Assembly (NCBI RefSeq): GCF_963259705.1
Contig: NC_081851.1
Span: 13,180,145-13,244,144 of the forward strand
Reading direction: 5' to 3'
Length of the DNA stretch: 64,000 nt
DNA from: Myotis daubentonii
Lineage: Eukaryota > Chordata > Mammalia > Chiroptera > Vespertilionidae
This document shows, piece by piece, positions 1 through 10,867 of the stretch (positions within the stretch are counted from its first letter, which is position 1; every line of letters starts with the position of its first letter). Made by a program: the position numbers and the translations under genes. The notes under the pieces were generated by a model. It did no database searches, had not been told where the DNA came from, and saw only the letters and a program-made list of their open reading frames with translations.

Positions 1-257
1 ACTGACATCATCATCATCATTTTCATTGGCATAATTACCCGACTGGCTTTCCAGGGGTAAGGGTTCTACCTGAAATCTCAACGACCAGAGGCTCATGGAC
101 TCCATGTGAACACAGATGGGCCCTGTGAGGCCCACACAGTCTCCGTGATTTAATTTAAATTAATTAGATATTCAATATTTATAAAAATGTTCCGTTTCAC
201 ATCAACAATCAGCTACCGAGATTCTGGGAGGGTGGGGAGAAAGCATCAAGCAAAGGC
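1..257. other. unassigned flank
   Basis: No gene, splice-bounded exon or repeat could be recognised here. The sequence becomes AT-rich just before the SINE that follows. Confidence 0.4.
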
Positions 258-520
258 CCTGGCAGGGGCAGCTGAGCAGTGATAGCATCAGCCTGTGTCC
301 GGAACGGTCACAGGTTGAATTCGCAGTGGCATGTCCCTGGGCTGTGGGATTGCTCCCCGGCATAGAGGGGTGTGTGCTGTAGGCATCCAATAGATGTGTC
401 TCTCCCATCGCTGTTTCACTCTCTCCCTCCCTCCCTCCCTCCCTCCCTCCCTCCCTCCCTCCCTCCCTGCCTCCCTCCCACCGTCCCTCTCTCTCAGAAG
501 GGCAATGGAAAAAGTATCCT
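258..520 (+). mobile_element. diverged Ves SINE with expanded (CCCT)n tail
   Basis: The body follows the Ves layout on the plus strand: a tRNA-like head with a degenerate B box (caggttgaattc), a middle part, then the pyrimidine-rich CTCTCTCCCTCCC stretch. That stretch has expanded to a pure tetranucleotide run at about 424-480. The copy is old and diverged, so its edges are approximate. Confidence 0.65.
424..480. repeat. (TCCC)n microsatellite
   Basis: About 14 copies of a CCCT tetranucleotide with one interruption (ctgc). It lies inside the pyrimidine tract of the SINE and most likely expanded from it. Confidence 0.9.
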
Positions 521-720
521 TGGATGAGGATTATATAATAAGAAGAATAAAAAAGTAGAAAAAAAAGGATGGCCTGGCAGCCCGGGTCCGCCCCGCAGCT
601 GACCGCCTTCAGAGGGTGTGTATTCTCCAGGAGGGCCTGCCCTGCCGCGGACACTCTCTCCCCACCTCCTGGACCTGCCTGGCCCCGCAGGCACCTGACT
701 TTGTAGCCCCAAACATATTA

Positions 721-1734
721 AAACAAGGCTGTGCGAAGGAAGGCTTCACGTGGTCAGGCCACTGGGCTGAGACAAGACCTGGATTTGAGTCCTGACTGGG
801 CCACTACACTCAGGACTGGCCTGAACAAGTTATTGAATCTCTCTGAGCCTCTTTCCTCATCTGTTTGAAAAGAAGGATAAAAACGCAGTCAATTCTCAGG
901 ATTCGCCGTATACTGTCCTATGGAGCCCCCGCGAGCACTGAGCAGTGTAGACTGCAACTGTCCCCACCAGTTCCTGTGAGTCTCTGACCACATTTCTGTC
1001 AACCAATCAAGACATAAGGACGCTTTGTGCCATATGCTCACTGGGACAGCCAACAGCACCAGACCTCGGGCCTGAACGACCCTCATGTGCCACTCGGATA
1101 TTTTCCCTGAGGCCCAGCGCAGCGTGCACTTGGGACACTAGACAGCACTGCAGCACTCCATCTGGGGACCATTTCAAACAGCGAAATCGCCACCAAAAAG
1201 CAAGAGAAGAGGACTCCATGGCACTCCATGGACCACAGAAGGGACGCTCGTGTGCAGTGTGAGAGCTGAAACAGGCAGGAGTCAGAGGCCTTGTTCAACC
1301 GCAGCTGCAAATGTGCACATCAGGCGATTCCAGGATCTTGCCCGATGGACAGGCCCCTGACAGGCCATGGGGACCAATGAGGGGTGACAAGTGCATCTCA
1401 GCGAGGAGGTGAGTTCGCCAACAGGGAACGCGGGAATGACATGGAGCAAGCATATGTCCTTCTGGAATGGCTGGTGAGAGAGGATGAAGATGCCCGTGCC
1501 CAACACAGTCATCACCATCATCCATGTGGGAGGGGCGGTCCCCCACACCTGGACGATGCTCCATCCCAGCCACCAGCTGGAGGCCCTTCCCTCCTGACCA
1601 TCAGCTGTGACCGTGACAGTGTGGGTGAAAGGGCACCATGACCAGGGGACTCACCTGAGCTGAGCTCAGCGGGAGCTGAGGGAGTTGGTGTGAATGAAAG
1701 GGGGCAGATGCCGCTGCAGGGGCGGGGCGGTTAC
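721..1734. other. no recognisable gene
   Basis: Moderately GC-rich sequence with only short overlapping open frames in several phases. None has splice sites or a recognisable motif, and no dispersed repeat was identified. Confidence 0.35.
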
Positions 1735-1916
1735 CTTTCATTCTCTTGCCTCAGCCTCTCATTCTCTCTGGCGGCGGCGGCAAGGGCCTTGGCCTCCAGC
1801 TCCTGCTTCAGGGCCTCCTGGACTTCGGGCAGCTGCTTCTCCTGCTCCCCCGGCTCCGCCAGCTCCCTCTCCTCGGCCCCCTGTTGGTTCTGGGGGCCCA
1901 GACTGGAAAGTTCCTC
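1735..1916 (-). CDS. candidate exon of an unidentified coiled-coil protein
   Basis: Read on the minus strand, a polypyrimidine tract ending in ctctgggcag precedes a 182-nt open segment that ends at a gtaacc donor. The peptide begins EELSSLGPQNQQGAEERELA, continues through a Glu/Gln/Ala-rich stretch and ends near RENERLRQENER. It is a highly charged predicted coiled coil. It probably belongs to the same gene as the exons at 4.6-6.1 kb. The style recalls golgins (a QNQQG tract also occurs near the GM130 C-terminus), but similarity this generic cannot name the gene. It could equally be a remnant of a duplicated gene. Confidence 0.45.
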
Positions 1917-2259
1917 CTGCCCAGAGGGAAAAGGTGAGGATGCCTCACTGGGTGCAGGCCCCGGGGAGCAACAGACCCCGTATCCCTGTACCACCCCCAC
2001 ACGCAGTGAGGGGCCAAGAGCAGGGCAAGTGCAGACCCCAAAAGAGCAGGGACCCTCGGGGCAGGCAGCACTAGCTGTGCTGAGTGCGGTTCTCCCAGCA
2101 CTGAAGGAACTGCGCTGGCCGGTCCCACATGGTGCTACAAGAGCCCTGTGCCCTCTCCACAGTCGGGACCTTTAGGGGCACAGGATGCCCGCTCTCTGGA
2201 CCAGCTCCTTGGCTGCCCTCTGTGACCACATGTAAAAGCCTATTTTTTTTAAAGTACAT

Positions 2260-2402
2260 AGAGATCAACCAAAGGACTTCTATGCAAGCTTATAGGCCTA
2301 ACCAATGGACACGGACAACACGAGGCTGAGAGCATGAGTTCCCTCCCCCCACCAATAGTGGGTAATGTGGGGATATGGACACATATGTAATAACTTAATC
2401 GA
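2260..2402 (+). mobile_element. L1 3'-end fragment
   Basis: It matches the 3' UTR of the L1s elsewhere in this window: agatcaaccaaaggactt, then aaccaatggaca, ending in acacatatgtaataactta. It stops about 25 bases before the FBXO31 retrocopy start, in the same orientation. Confidence 0.75.
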
Positions 2403-2428
2403 CTGTGGTGGCTGGTAAGCGAGGAGGC

Positions 2429-3970
2429 ATGGAGGAGTGTGCTTGCCTCTGTGGCTTGGGCTCTTTGCGGGGATGTGGGTGTCCTCAGGAGCGCCAGGGC
2501 CCAGCTGAGACAGCAAAGGCCGAGGGCAAGCGGTGTCCTCAGAAGCACGAGCGCCACGCTGAGAAGGCAGCGGCCAAGGGCAAGCTGGCCCCGGCAGAAA
2601 AGCACCTTGAGGAGGACGCCGCAGCGGGGTGCTGGATGGGGAGTGGAAGAATCGCGAGCCCCAGGCCGCCTCCGCACTGCTAGCTGCAGGACCTGCAGGT
2701 GGAGATGCTGGTGGTTATCTTCGCCTCGCTCCCCGTCACCGACCTGGCCAGCCTGGCCCAGGTCTGCACCAAATTCTGCCACATCCTGCACATGGACAAC
2801 ATCTGGAGAAGGCGCTGCCGGGAGGAGCTTGGCGTTTGTGAAACTTTGCAGAATCTGGGGGCGGTAGGTACCTCTTACCGAGAAGTCTATGCGAAGCTGT
2901 TCCAGCCATACAGGCACATTTTGGGTTTGTGGGGGCGAGATATTGAGCTCTATAAAACAGTGCTGTATGTAGCGGTGGACGGCTTAGGCATTACTGGTTG
3001 GACGTACAGGCCTTGTCTTAACACCCATGTGGACGGCCCAATGCAATTCAAGCCCGCGTTCTGAATCCGCCTGACGGAGTGGAAATCAGCCAAGGTGGAG
3101 GGCATGGAAGGCCGCCACCGCAGGCCCCACCGCCGCCACCTGCAGATTCGGAAGGATAGGCTCACCAGCCAGTGCAAGAAGAGAGACCACCCAAGGGATT
3201 CACCGATGCGGCTTAGGGAGGAATTCCGGATGGCGCTGATATGGAATGTCACAGTGCGGCATCACTGCTGGACCTACCTCTGCCTCTACCTCCCGCCCAG
3301 CCATCCGGACGACCTCATCAGGCCAGGCCTCTTCTAAGGCAAATGCGATCGCTTGGGCCTCATGATTTTCATGCTCAGCTTCCACGGGAAGTGTGCCAGG
3401 CTCACACACATCACGGGAATCACATTCCACATATTAGAGATCCACCTCACGCGCCGCATCCAGCTGCGAGATGGCGAGATCTTCCGCGACTTCCACGAGC
3501 TCTCCAGCGTGGTCCGGGAGATGGAGGAGCAGGTGCTCCGGGAGCAGCAGCAGTAGCAGCAAGAAGACGGGACCGAGGAAAGCGAGGGCCATGGCTGGCA
3601 GAGTCCTGCCCAGCCCAGCGTCGGGGAGTCCGGGGCTGCAGCTGCAGAGGAGCAGCCTGTCCCGTTTGTTCTGCCTGTGGGCGTGAGCCCAAGGGACCAG
3701 AACTACCCCCGGACTTGCAGGATGTGTTTCTATGGCGTGGAAACTGTTCCCGTATGTCCCTCAAACTGGCGCTACCCTGGAGTCGTCATCCTGTTCGATG
3801 AGAACCACTTGGGGTTCATCGATCTGGAGGAGAAATCCTTCATCCTGTTTGGCAGAGTCCAGAACACCTTCCAGAATGTGGAGGCAGCACCCCCGCAGGC
3901 CTTCCTGGAGATTCTCAAGAACATTCACCCCCGACCACGTTTACCACCCGAGAGGATATTTGATGTTTAG
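2429..3970 (+). pseudogene. FBXO31: FBXO31 processed pseudogene (F-box protein retrocopy)
   Basis: An intronless copy of FBXO31, the F-box subunit of an SCF ubiquitin ligase. The likely start is the ATG at 2429 (MEECACLCGLGSLRGC). The F-box region follows at about codons 85-135 ([31 protein letters not shown]). Later matches are [29 protein letters not shown], and near the C-terminus [11 protein letters not shown] and LFDENHLGF. The whole copy stays in one frame but has in-frame stops at 2681, 3062, 3335 and 3554, so it cannot make the full protein. The length of about 514 codons is close to the parent (roughly 540). The lack of introns indicates retroposition. A Ves SINE lies directly at its 3' end, so a poly(A) tail is not visible. 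Confidence 0.93.
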
Positions 3971-4096
3971 AGAGGGTGGGGGAGAGAGGGAAAGAAAGAA
4001 AGAATCGATGTGAGAGAAACACATCAGTTGGTTGCCTCCTGCCCAAGCCCGGAACAGGGCCAGGCTAGGTAGGGGCCAGCAATTGAGGTCGAAATA
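3971..4096 (-). mobile_element. truncated Ves SINE
   Basis: An antisense Ves piece: a purine-rich gagagagggaaagaaag segment, the gatgtgagagaaac motif and ggttgcctcctgc. The tRNA-like head is shortened. It abuts the stop codon of the FBXO31 copy. Confidence 0.65.
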
Positions 4097-4106
4097 AACC
4101 TTAGAC

Positions 4107-4230
4107 CAGTGGTTCTCAACCTTCCTAATGCTGTGACCCTTTAATACAGTGCCTCATGTTGTGGTGACCCCGAATTTCATTGTTACAAATTGAACATAAT
4201 AAAAGCATAGTGATTAATCACATTAAAAAA
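4107..4230. mobile_element. fragment of a non-autonomous hAT element
   Basis: It begins with the terminal repeat cagtggttctcaacctt and continues through gaccctttaatacagt and tgttacaaattgaaca. This is the reverse complement of one end of the complete element at 34384-34608. The other terminus is missing. Confidence 0.75.
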
Positions 4231-4617
4231 TAATAACTTAATCAATAAAAATATTTTAAAAATAAAAGAAAAAGAAAACTTACATAGAACATCAGTCAGG
4301 ATACAGAATATCTGAACAACACTAGCAGCCAACTGACCCTGATATTTACGGAACAACCATCCACTGGCACAGCCAGCAGCACCGACCTCCTCCTCCCCTC
4401 AGTCATGTCAACCACCACCAAGATGGCCAGTGTCCCTGGGAGGCAACACCGGCCCCCGCGGCCGGCAGCGGCTGAGAATGGCTGGTATGAGCTGCAGCTG
4501 AGCGAGGGAACTGGTCACCCAGGAATCACTGATCAATGACCAGGACACGGCTGTGATCCCGGAGGCTCCCTCGGGCAGGCGGGGGCGCCAGGGGGACATG
4601 CGCTCTGGAGGGCCTAC
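4231..4617. other. no recognisable gene
   Basis: An AT-rich stretch to about 4300, then GC-richer sequence between repeat and exon candidates. Nothing further was identified. Confidence 0.3.
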
Positions 4618-4734
4618 CTGCGTGGCCCTGGAGGGCCTCACGGTGTTGGCGATGTTAGACTGGAGTTCTCCCTCCAGCTCTTCCTTTTGGCTGTTGGCCT
4701 TGTCCTGGGTGAGTTGGGTCCCCAACTCTTCCAG
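4618..4734 (-). CDS. candidate coiled-coil exon, 39 codons
   Basis: On the minus strand the acceptor is ggctctgcag and the donor is CAG|gtaggc. The 117 nt in between are exactly 39 codons, starting LEELGTQLTQDKANSQKEEL and ending in RATQ. The heptad-like leucine spacing suggests a coiled coil. Its good splice sites and even length make it more than a chance open frame. The gene is not identified. Confidence 0.5.
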
Positions 4735-4873
4735 CTGCAGAGCCAAAGACCCAGCCCGTGCCACAGTCAGGTCACAGAGTGAACTTGGCTTGAGAGCAAG
4801 CCCCAAACCTGTCACCCCACGGGACACCTGGCCACCGGCTTGCCCGTCTATTCCGGACACGGCCCGCTGTTAC

Positions 4874-4968
4874 CTCTTTCCGGAGCTGCTGGTTCTCCTC
4901 CTGCAGTGTCTTGACTGTGCCCTGGAGGGCATGGGTATTCTCCTCCAAATCGGTGATCCGCGTGCAGG
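4874..4968 (-). CDS. candidate coiled-coil exon
   Basis: On the minus strand the acceptor is tttgctcttcag and the donor is GAG|gtaaca, bounding 95 nt. The peptide reads TRITDLEENTHALQG then VKTLQEENQQLRKE, with strong coiled-coil periodicity. It lies 140 bases upstream, in gene order, of the 39-codon exon and probably belongs to the same gene. Confidence 0.5.
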
Positions 4969-5957
4969 CTGAAGAGCAAAGTGCAGTCAGAGCCCATCTT
5001 CCAGGGCCTCCACTTCCCCTCTCTGACTCTGGCCCCGAGAGGACCATCCCCCCTGATGACCACCCCCCCACCCCGAGGCTTGGGTGTGAGGGCCGGGGAT
5101 GGTCAGCTGGGTGTCATTCACAAGGTGCTGTTGCTGTTGGTTGTGGCCCCTGTGCTGGCTCAGCTGGGTGCCGGTAGGGGAGCCATCCAGAGCTTAAGAA
5201 GAAGGCAGGTGACCGTGGAGAGGCCAAAGCAGAAGTTCAAGACGGTGGAACTGCTGGAACCACTTTTTACCGAGTTCCAACCTGACTGTCTAGTCAAGGA
5301 TTTCAGAGACTCACAGAGACGGCAAAGACCTGGCATGGTCCGGGCCAGCCGTCAGAGTAGGGGGGTCTGGGTGGCTCAGCTGGGGAGTGGGAGGCACGGC
5401 AATTGACCAGTATGTCTGCGGGGGGTAGCGGATCTGGGGCGCGTGTGTTGAGGACTTGCCACCCGTGGGTGAGGTCCTTCGGGAGGAGAGGTCACTGAGC
5501 AGCCCCTGCCCAGGGAGACAGAGAGCAGACTGCACCCATCTGCCCGAGGTGGACATGAACGGAGGAAATCAGCCCAGGCCTCTGTTATAATGCAGGTGAG
5601 TGAGCACTGGGGAAGCTCCTGCCATCCAGAGCTTTCAATCCCCCAAGGACAGATCTAAGACAGCCTCTGGGGTCAGCTTGCTCTCATCTGGAAGCTCCCG
5701 GGACTGTCCACACGGGCGCTGAGAAATCTGTCAACACTTACTTGTAGTTCATGTCCTGACTTCGAGGCTGCCAGGCCCCTCATGTTCCCTTGGGGAGAAT
5801 GGCAATGAAACGGTCCCAAATGGCCCCTGAATCACACCCTACTGACTTGGGCTGAGGGTGGGCTGACCCAGGAGATTCATAGCCAAGGGGTCAGCTCCCT
5901 GGGTGAGGGAGAAGACACAGCCAGGCTGGCTCCCCAGCGCCAGGGGCTGCTGCCTAC

Positions 5958-6087
5958 CTTCTATCAGCAGCTCCGGCTCCCAGCTCTGGTGGGCGGGCTG
6001 GTTCCTCCTCTGGACCTGTTCAGCCTCGAGGGCCATGATGTCCCCCAGCAGCTCCTCAAGGAACTGCTGGGGGATGTGTTCACGATC
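5958..6087 (-). CDS. candidate coiled-coil exon (block I copy)
   Basis: On the minus strand the acceptor is cttcctgcactag and the donor is GAAG|gtaggc, bounding 130 nt. The peptide includes REHIPQQFLEELLGD, then MALEAEQVQRRNQPAHQSWE and LLIEG. The homologous exon in block II is at 54762-54887. The two have drifted a lot, which argues against both being functional. Confidence 0.5.
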
Positions 6088-6572
6088 CTAGTGCAGGAAG
6101 AGGGGTGGGGTGAGGATGCGCACCATGGAACCCGCTGGCCTGGCCTGCCAGGCCCCAGTACAGCTACCCTCATTCCCCAGGATGAAGGGCCTCCATGCAC
6201 CTGCTCACTTCCTAGAGCACAGCTGCACAGAAGGGACTCCAACACAGGGTCCTGCTGGGAGACCTACAGCCACTAAAAACATGCTGACCCAGTGGTAGGT
6301 GATGAAGACCCATGAGGCCTCTGCGGTGTCTGAGCAAAGTGACGCACAGCACAGGGCTGTGACGCAGGTGACAGGAGGACAGGCGGCTCTCAGGCCCCTT
6401 CGCTGGTGTACCATGTCTTGGAAAGGCCGTAGGGACTCCCAAATCACAGCTCAGCCCACATCCTAGTTGCCAGCAGAGACCCTTATTGCCAGTCACCCAC
6501 CTACATCCATCCTTACAGAAAGCAACACGGCAGTCAAGCCCTATCCGTTTGTTTTTTGTTTGTTTTTTAACA

Positions 6573-6989
6573 TCCTATAGAATAAAAACCTAATATGCTA
6601 AGTGTCCGGTCATCCATTCAACCAATGAAAGCATAATACACGAATGATATGCTAAGGCCACTCACCAGCTTGCCATGACGTGCACTGACGACCACTCGGG
6701 GGCAGACGCTGCAACTGGCAGGTTGGCTTGCTGCTGGGGTCTGGCTGATTGGGGCTGAACTAGACAGCCCTGACATGCCCTGGGGCCCTCCCAGGTTCCC
6801 TCCCCACTAGCCAACCTCCTGTGTCCCTTCCCGCCCTCATCATACACCAATGGAGTCCCACTGCCTCGCCTATGCCCTCTCGCAATCCGGGACTCCTCAG
6901 GGGCTGTCAGAGAGCCAGTTTCAGGCAAATTCCCGCAGGCCAGGCCAAGGGACCCCTATGGGGCACGAATTTGTGTACTGGGCCGCTAG
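6573..6989 (+). mobile_element. HeliBat-type Helitron (non-autonomous)
   Basis: It starts with TCCTATAGAATAAAA and a taatatgc motif, carries the cactcgggggcagacgct segment, and ends with a degenerate hairpin (gcacgaatttgtgta) followed by gggccgCTAG. The base before it is A and the base after is T, the expected Helitron target. There is no Rep/helicase sequence, so it depends on an autonomous partner. It is absent from the matching position of block II. Confidence 0.9.
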
Positions 6990-7002
6990 TGTATATATAT
7001 AT

Positions 7003-7165
7003 AAAATTTCTTTTAAATATACTTTTATTGATCTCAGAGAGGAAAGGAGAAGGAGAGATAGACACATCAATGATGAGAGAGAATCATTGATCGTCTGGTT
7101 CCCAAAGCCACCCCTGGGCATGGAGCCCACGACCTGGGCATTGGCCTGGCCGGGCAGGCCCTGTC
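7003..7165 (-). mobile_element. truncated Ves SINE
   Basis: It has an AT-rich tail, then tattgatctcagagaggaa, acatcaatgatgagagag and cccctgggcatggagccc in antisense. The tRNA head is missing. It sits directly after the HeliBat and, like it, is absent from block II. Confidence 0.85.
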
Positions 7166-8239
7166 TCTTTGGAGGGCCTTCACTGCTGCCCACTTAAGCC
7201 ACTGAGCTTAGCATATGACTCTTTGCTGGTAGCAGGTCACTGTGTCGGCAGCAGCCCCCGCCCAGTAGCAGAAAATCAGAGAAGGGCACCACATAAACCT
7301 AAAGTGCCCCCCATCTGTTGTACACAGGATGCGAGAGTGTCTGACATGTACAGCCTCGTCTGGTTGGACGAGCGCACCTGCTGACAGGTGCGGGACTTCC
7401 CTGAGCCCGTTTCCCTAACAAGGAAGGGGTGGGGCTAAGATCTATCCCGGGTGTGAGGGCTGAGCCTCGGCCTCTCAATTCCACGGTCAGTCCACTGATC
7501 GGGGAGCTGGAAATAAATGGCTGTTCTGGTGAGTTTTTGTTCAACACCCAGTTCCTATGTGAACAGGTCACACACAACCTCTTGGAAAACCAACAGCCCT
7601 GGGCAGTTTCCCGGAAACGAGGGCTAAGGCACAGCAAACGGTACTATGGGCCCTTAGGTATCAGGCACATGCTGGGTGTGGGACGCCATGGCTGGTCCCT
7701 CGCAGGCCCCCTCAGGGGAGGAGTCCGTGGGGCCGATTCCGGTCCCAGGGCCCAGCACACACCGGGAGCCGGTCAGCTCTTTCCCCTCATCTCTGCTCCC
7801 ACCCAGGAGCCCTCCCAGAACCACTGGGCTGAGTCTCCCCCGAGCGCCTTCACAGTTTGGGAGCACGCATGCACCAGATGTGTCCCTTGCTCTAGGTGGC
7901 AGTTTCCCAAAGCTGGCCCCACACACGGTTCTAACAACTGGGAGTGGGCGGTAGCTCCTGCTTTTCCATCTCGTGTTCACTTTCCCGCACCAGCCAGAAC
8001 CCAAGGTTCTTGGGAGAAGGGAAGCCGTGGACCTGCCGCCAGTGGACACGGTTCTGATCAAAGCCTGGCAGCGGGAAGGGTTTGCTCACAGACTTGGGAG
8101 TCACCCGGGCACTGTCTCTCTGCCCATCCCCGGCCCTGCGCCAGGTGCCCTCTGTTTTTGCACATTCACTCCTCACATGAGCCCTGAGAAGGAGGCAGGG
8201 ACAGTCCCTTCTCACACAGGAAGAGGCTCTGCACTCACC

Positions 8240-8412
8240 GACTCTAAGACCACCAACTCTTCTTACTCCAACTCTTCACACCGACTCTTCACACACAGAC
8301 AATTCACACCGACTCCGCACCACCAACTCCGCACCACCAACTCCGCACCCACCGACTCAGCACCCTCCAACTCCACGCCCACCGACTCCACGCCCACCGA
8401 CTCCGCACCTAA
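8240..8412. repeat. 12-14 bp minisatellite in block I
   Basis: Imperfect tandem copies of a short unit such as caccaactccg or cacccaccgactc; the best-ordered part is about 8300-8405. On the plus strand it reads as a Thr/Pro/Ser-rich repeat (TPTDSTPTDSAP). It begins where block I ends, and block II has no counterpart. Confidence 0.8.
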
Positions 8413-8930
8413 CATTCCACTGTCTCCTTGGCCCCCCAACCAAACTGCTCTAGGCCCAGCATTCTAAACGGCTCTGCCAGAGGCTCATGCCCCATGCTAA
8501 GTGCTTTAGGAATACACAAAAATTAGGACACTCTCCCCATGAAGATTAAGATCTATCTGGCACATAAAATATAAAGAAACATAAAGGTTATGTTTATAGA
8601 TCCTATACCATTATAAATGGAAATTAACCACTTCATTCTGATATGTCTGTCTATGTTTCAAAAAATTATTTTTTTCCCATCTGCCACATTACAGAAATTT
8701 GATTTGTTCCTTTCAGGGAACAACACAATCATTTTATTTTGTGAAGTCTTACCTACAGAGCCCAGCTCGGAAATTCTCCCCATCGACTGTCAATAGTTCA
8801 TACATAAGACTCCTCAAGTCCACCAGTCAATTGCCTAAAAAACAATTTGACAGACCACTCACTAATGTGTAGTTTATAAGAAAAATGAACAAAGTAAAGC
8901 TATATATTTGAAAAATATTTTATATACATA
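8413..8930. other. no recognisable gene
   Basis: AT-rich intergenic sequence with no open frame of note and no repeat I could assign. Confidence 0.35.
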
Positions 8931-8935
8931 TATAT

Positions 8936-9155
8936 TTTTAAAAATATATATTTTATTGATTTTTTACAGAGAGGAAGGGAGAGGGTTAGAGAGTTAGAAT
9001 CATTGATGAGAGAGAAGCATCGATCAGCTGCCTCCTGCACACTTCCCACTGGGGATGTGCCCACAACCAAGGTACATGCTCTTGACCAGAATCAAACCTG
9101 GGTCCCTTCAATCCCCAGGTCAGCCCTCTATCCAGTGAGCCAAACTGGCTAGGGC
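8936..9155 (-). mobile_element. Ves SINE
   Basis: A nearly full antisense Ves: AT-rich tail, cagagaggaagggagag, cagctgcctcctgcac, aatcaaacctgggtccc (B-box region) and the head ccagtgagccaaactggct. Confidence 0.93.
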
Positions 9156-9164
9156 TATACTTTA

Positions 9165-9383
9165 TATATTTTTTAAAAAATATATCTTTATTGAGTTCCA
9201 AGGGGAAAGGAGAGATAGATAGAAAGAAACATCAATGATGAGAGAGAAGCATTGATCAATTGCCTCCTGCACGCCCCATAATGGGGATCAAGCCCCCAAC
9301 CAGGGCATATGCCCTGACTGGGTATCTAATGGTGACCTCCTGGTCATAGTGATACACTCAATCACTGAGCCATGCCGGCCAGA
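9165..9383 (-). mobile_element. Ves SINE
   Basis: An antisense Ves immediately beyond the previous one, of a different subtype (gtgacctcctggtcatagt in the head). The sequence gaaaatatttta occurs both before the first SINE (about 8910) and after this one (about 9386). This suggests the upstream SINE inserted into the tail of this one. Confidence 0.9.
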
Positions 9384-9699
9384 CTGGAAAATATTTTAAC
9401 AAAAGGACTTTGTATATAGCTTTCTGTGCAAGGAGTACTAAATTAGCACATGCAAGAAAGACATTTAGAGAACAAATATACAGGCGCCCTCGGAACAGAA
9501 TTTAAACATTTAGGCTGCCAATCAATTATTTCTAAACTAGTAATGTTTTACTTGGGTTAATTAAAATCTCATTCTTAATTTAAGATAAATTCAAATTGTT
9601 TAAAGTAGATGAAATCTTTGGACTTAGATTGGGGGTGAGGGGGAGAGTACTGATTAGCATGTCGATTCATTATCCAGCTCCAATGACTGTTATAAAATT
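9384..9699. other. no recognisable gene
   Basis: AT-rich spacer; nothing identified. Confidence 0.35.
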
Positions 9700-10204
9700 A
9701 CTGAAAGTGAATCTGGACAAGCAATGGGTCTGGGCTGCTGGTCACTCCTTGAGCCAATGAAGCAGAGACAGGGTTGAGATCATTTATTCCATGAATGCAG
9801 GAGAAGGAGAGAGCAGCAGGTCACCCACAAACGTCTGCTCTACCCCCTGTCCCCTACCCCTGATAAGCCAGCTGCTTATCTTGGGTAGAAGGACAAAGAT
9901 CCCATGGGAAAGCAGACATTTCTGGCCTGGGAAAGTAGGAAGGTATAGTGGTTACAGGTTACAGGCAACTCTGGCTGGGGGTTGGCAGAGGCCGGGTGGC
10001 TCCGGGACCAGATTACAGGCAACGAGGTTGCTGATCTAGGCCTTTCTCAGAAAGGAGGGTGGCCTGCATTCCCTTGTTAGCTCCCATGTCCCAGGGCGGA
10101 CAACTCTCCACCAGATCAGAACGTGATTTCCCTCATTAGAACAGAACAATCATGGTTAACAGAGCACCATTAATATTCCTTGTAATCATAGCGAGTCCCC
10201 AACA
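9700..10204 (-). mobile_element. probable endogenous-retrovirus solo LTR
   Basis: On the minus strand it begins TGTTGGGGACTCGC and has a late AATAAA (ggaataaatgatctca) about 90 bases before the end. It then has a U5-like segment (tgtctctgcttcattggctc). No internal retroviral sequence follows on either side. The far boundary is uncertain and no convincing target duplication was found, so this is an LTR by structure rather than by family match. Confidence 0.45.
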
Positions 10205-10867
10205 GTCTAGTCCTGCCCCGAACAAAAGAACAAAACTGAAAAAAATCCCACCTAAAGTGGTTACTTTTTCATAACTATCTCAATCAATTCCTCATACAGA
10301 AGCTATTCCATAAATCTAACCACCTTCATTTGTCGGCAGCATGATGAGATTTCAATTAATGTCCAACGAAATGTGATCTAACCTGGAAACAAATTTATAG
10401 ATGCAGTGACCTGAAGTGAGAACAAAGCAAATAACATGTACTTTAAGGAATCTTGAGATAATGAAAACTATTTATCATTATGCAAATCAAGATTTCAAGA
10501 ACAGTTGAATTGATGAGCTTATGCCAAAGGGATATAAACTGGATGATAAAATTTCAAACTCTCTGCTCCCAGTTTTCAGGGCCAACATTTTAGAGAAACG
10601 ATGCAAAATTTATGAACCTAGCGCTATTTTTAAGGAAAATACATAAGAATGAGACAGAAAACAGGATGAGGCCGAGTGAAACCACAAAAGAGTGAGCACA
10701 AGCCTGACACAGTGAAGAGCACATTTTACACATTGCATCTCATTCAATCAACTCAAAGTCATCAAGGTGTCCCATGAACTCCCATGGACTGAGCTGTATT
10801 TTGGACCACGGATATGCACAAAGGTTAGGAGTCACAGAATGTTTTCTTTTCTAAAAATTGGTCCACG
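10205..10867. other. no recognisable gene
   Basis: AT-rich sequence with no credible coding segment or repeat. Confidence 0.35.

Larger units (their letters stand above)
5720..8226. repeat. duplicated block I (pairs with 54478-56715)
   Basis: The same anchors occur in order and orientation in both blocks: catgtcctgac followed by ggctgccaggccc, then cacagctgcacagaa, agccactgagcttagcaa or its variant, aaggaaggggtggggct, and caaagcctggcagcgggaag. The blocks lie about 48.8 kb apart and are clearly diverged. Block I also holds a HeliBat and a Ves SINE that block II lacks. Confidence 0.85.

Noticed and set aside
1690..2175. Plus-strand 161-codon open frame
   Set aside because: It is the reverse reading of the minus-strand coiled-coil exon and GC-rich flank, with no motif or splice support.
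1735..6087. Naming the coiled-coil exons as a golgin (GOLGA family)
   Set aside because: The match rests on generic Glu/Gln/Leu-rich coiled coil and one QNQQG tract; no diagnostic golgin segment was seen.
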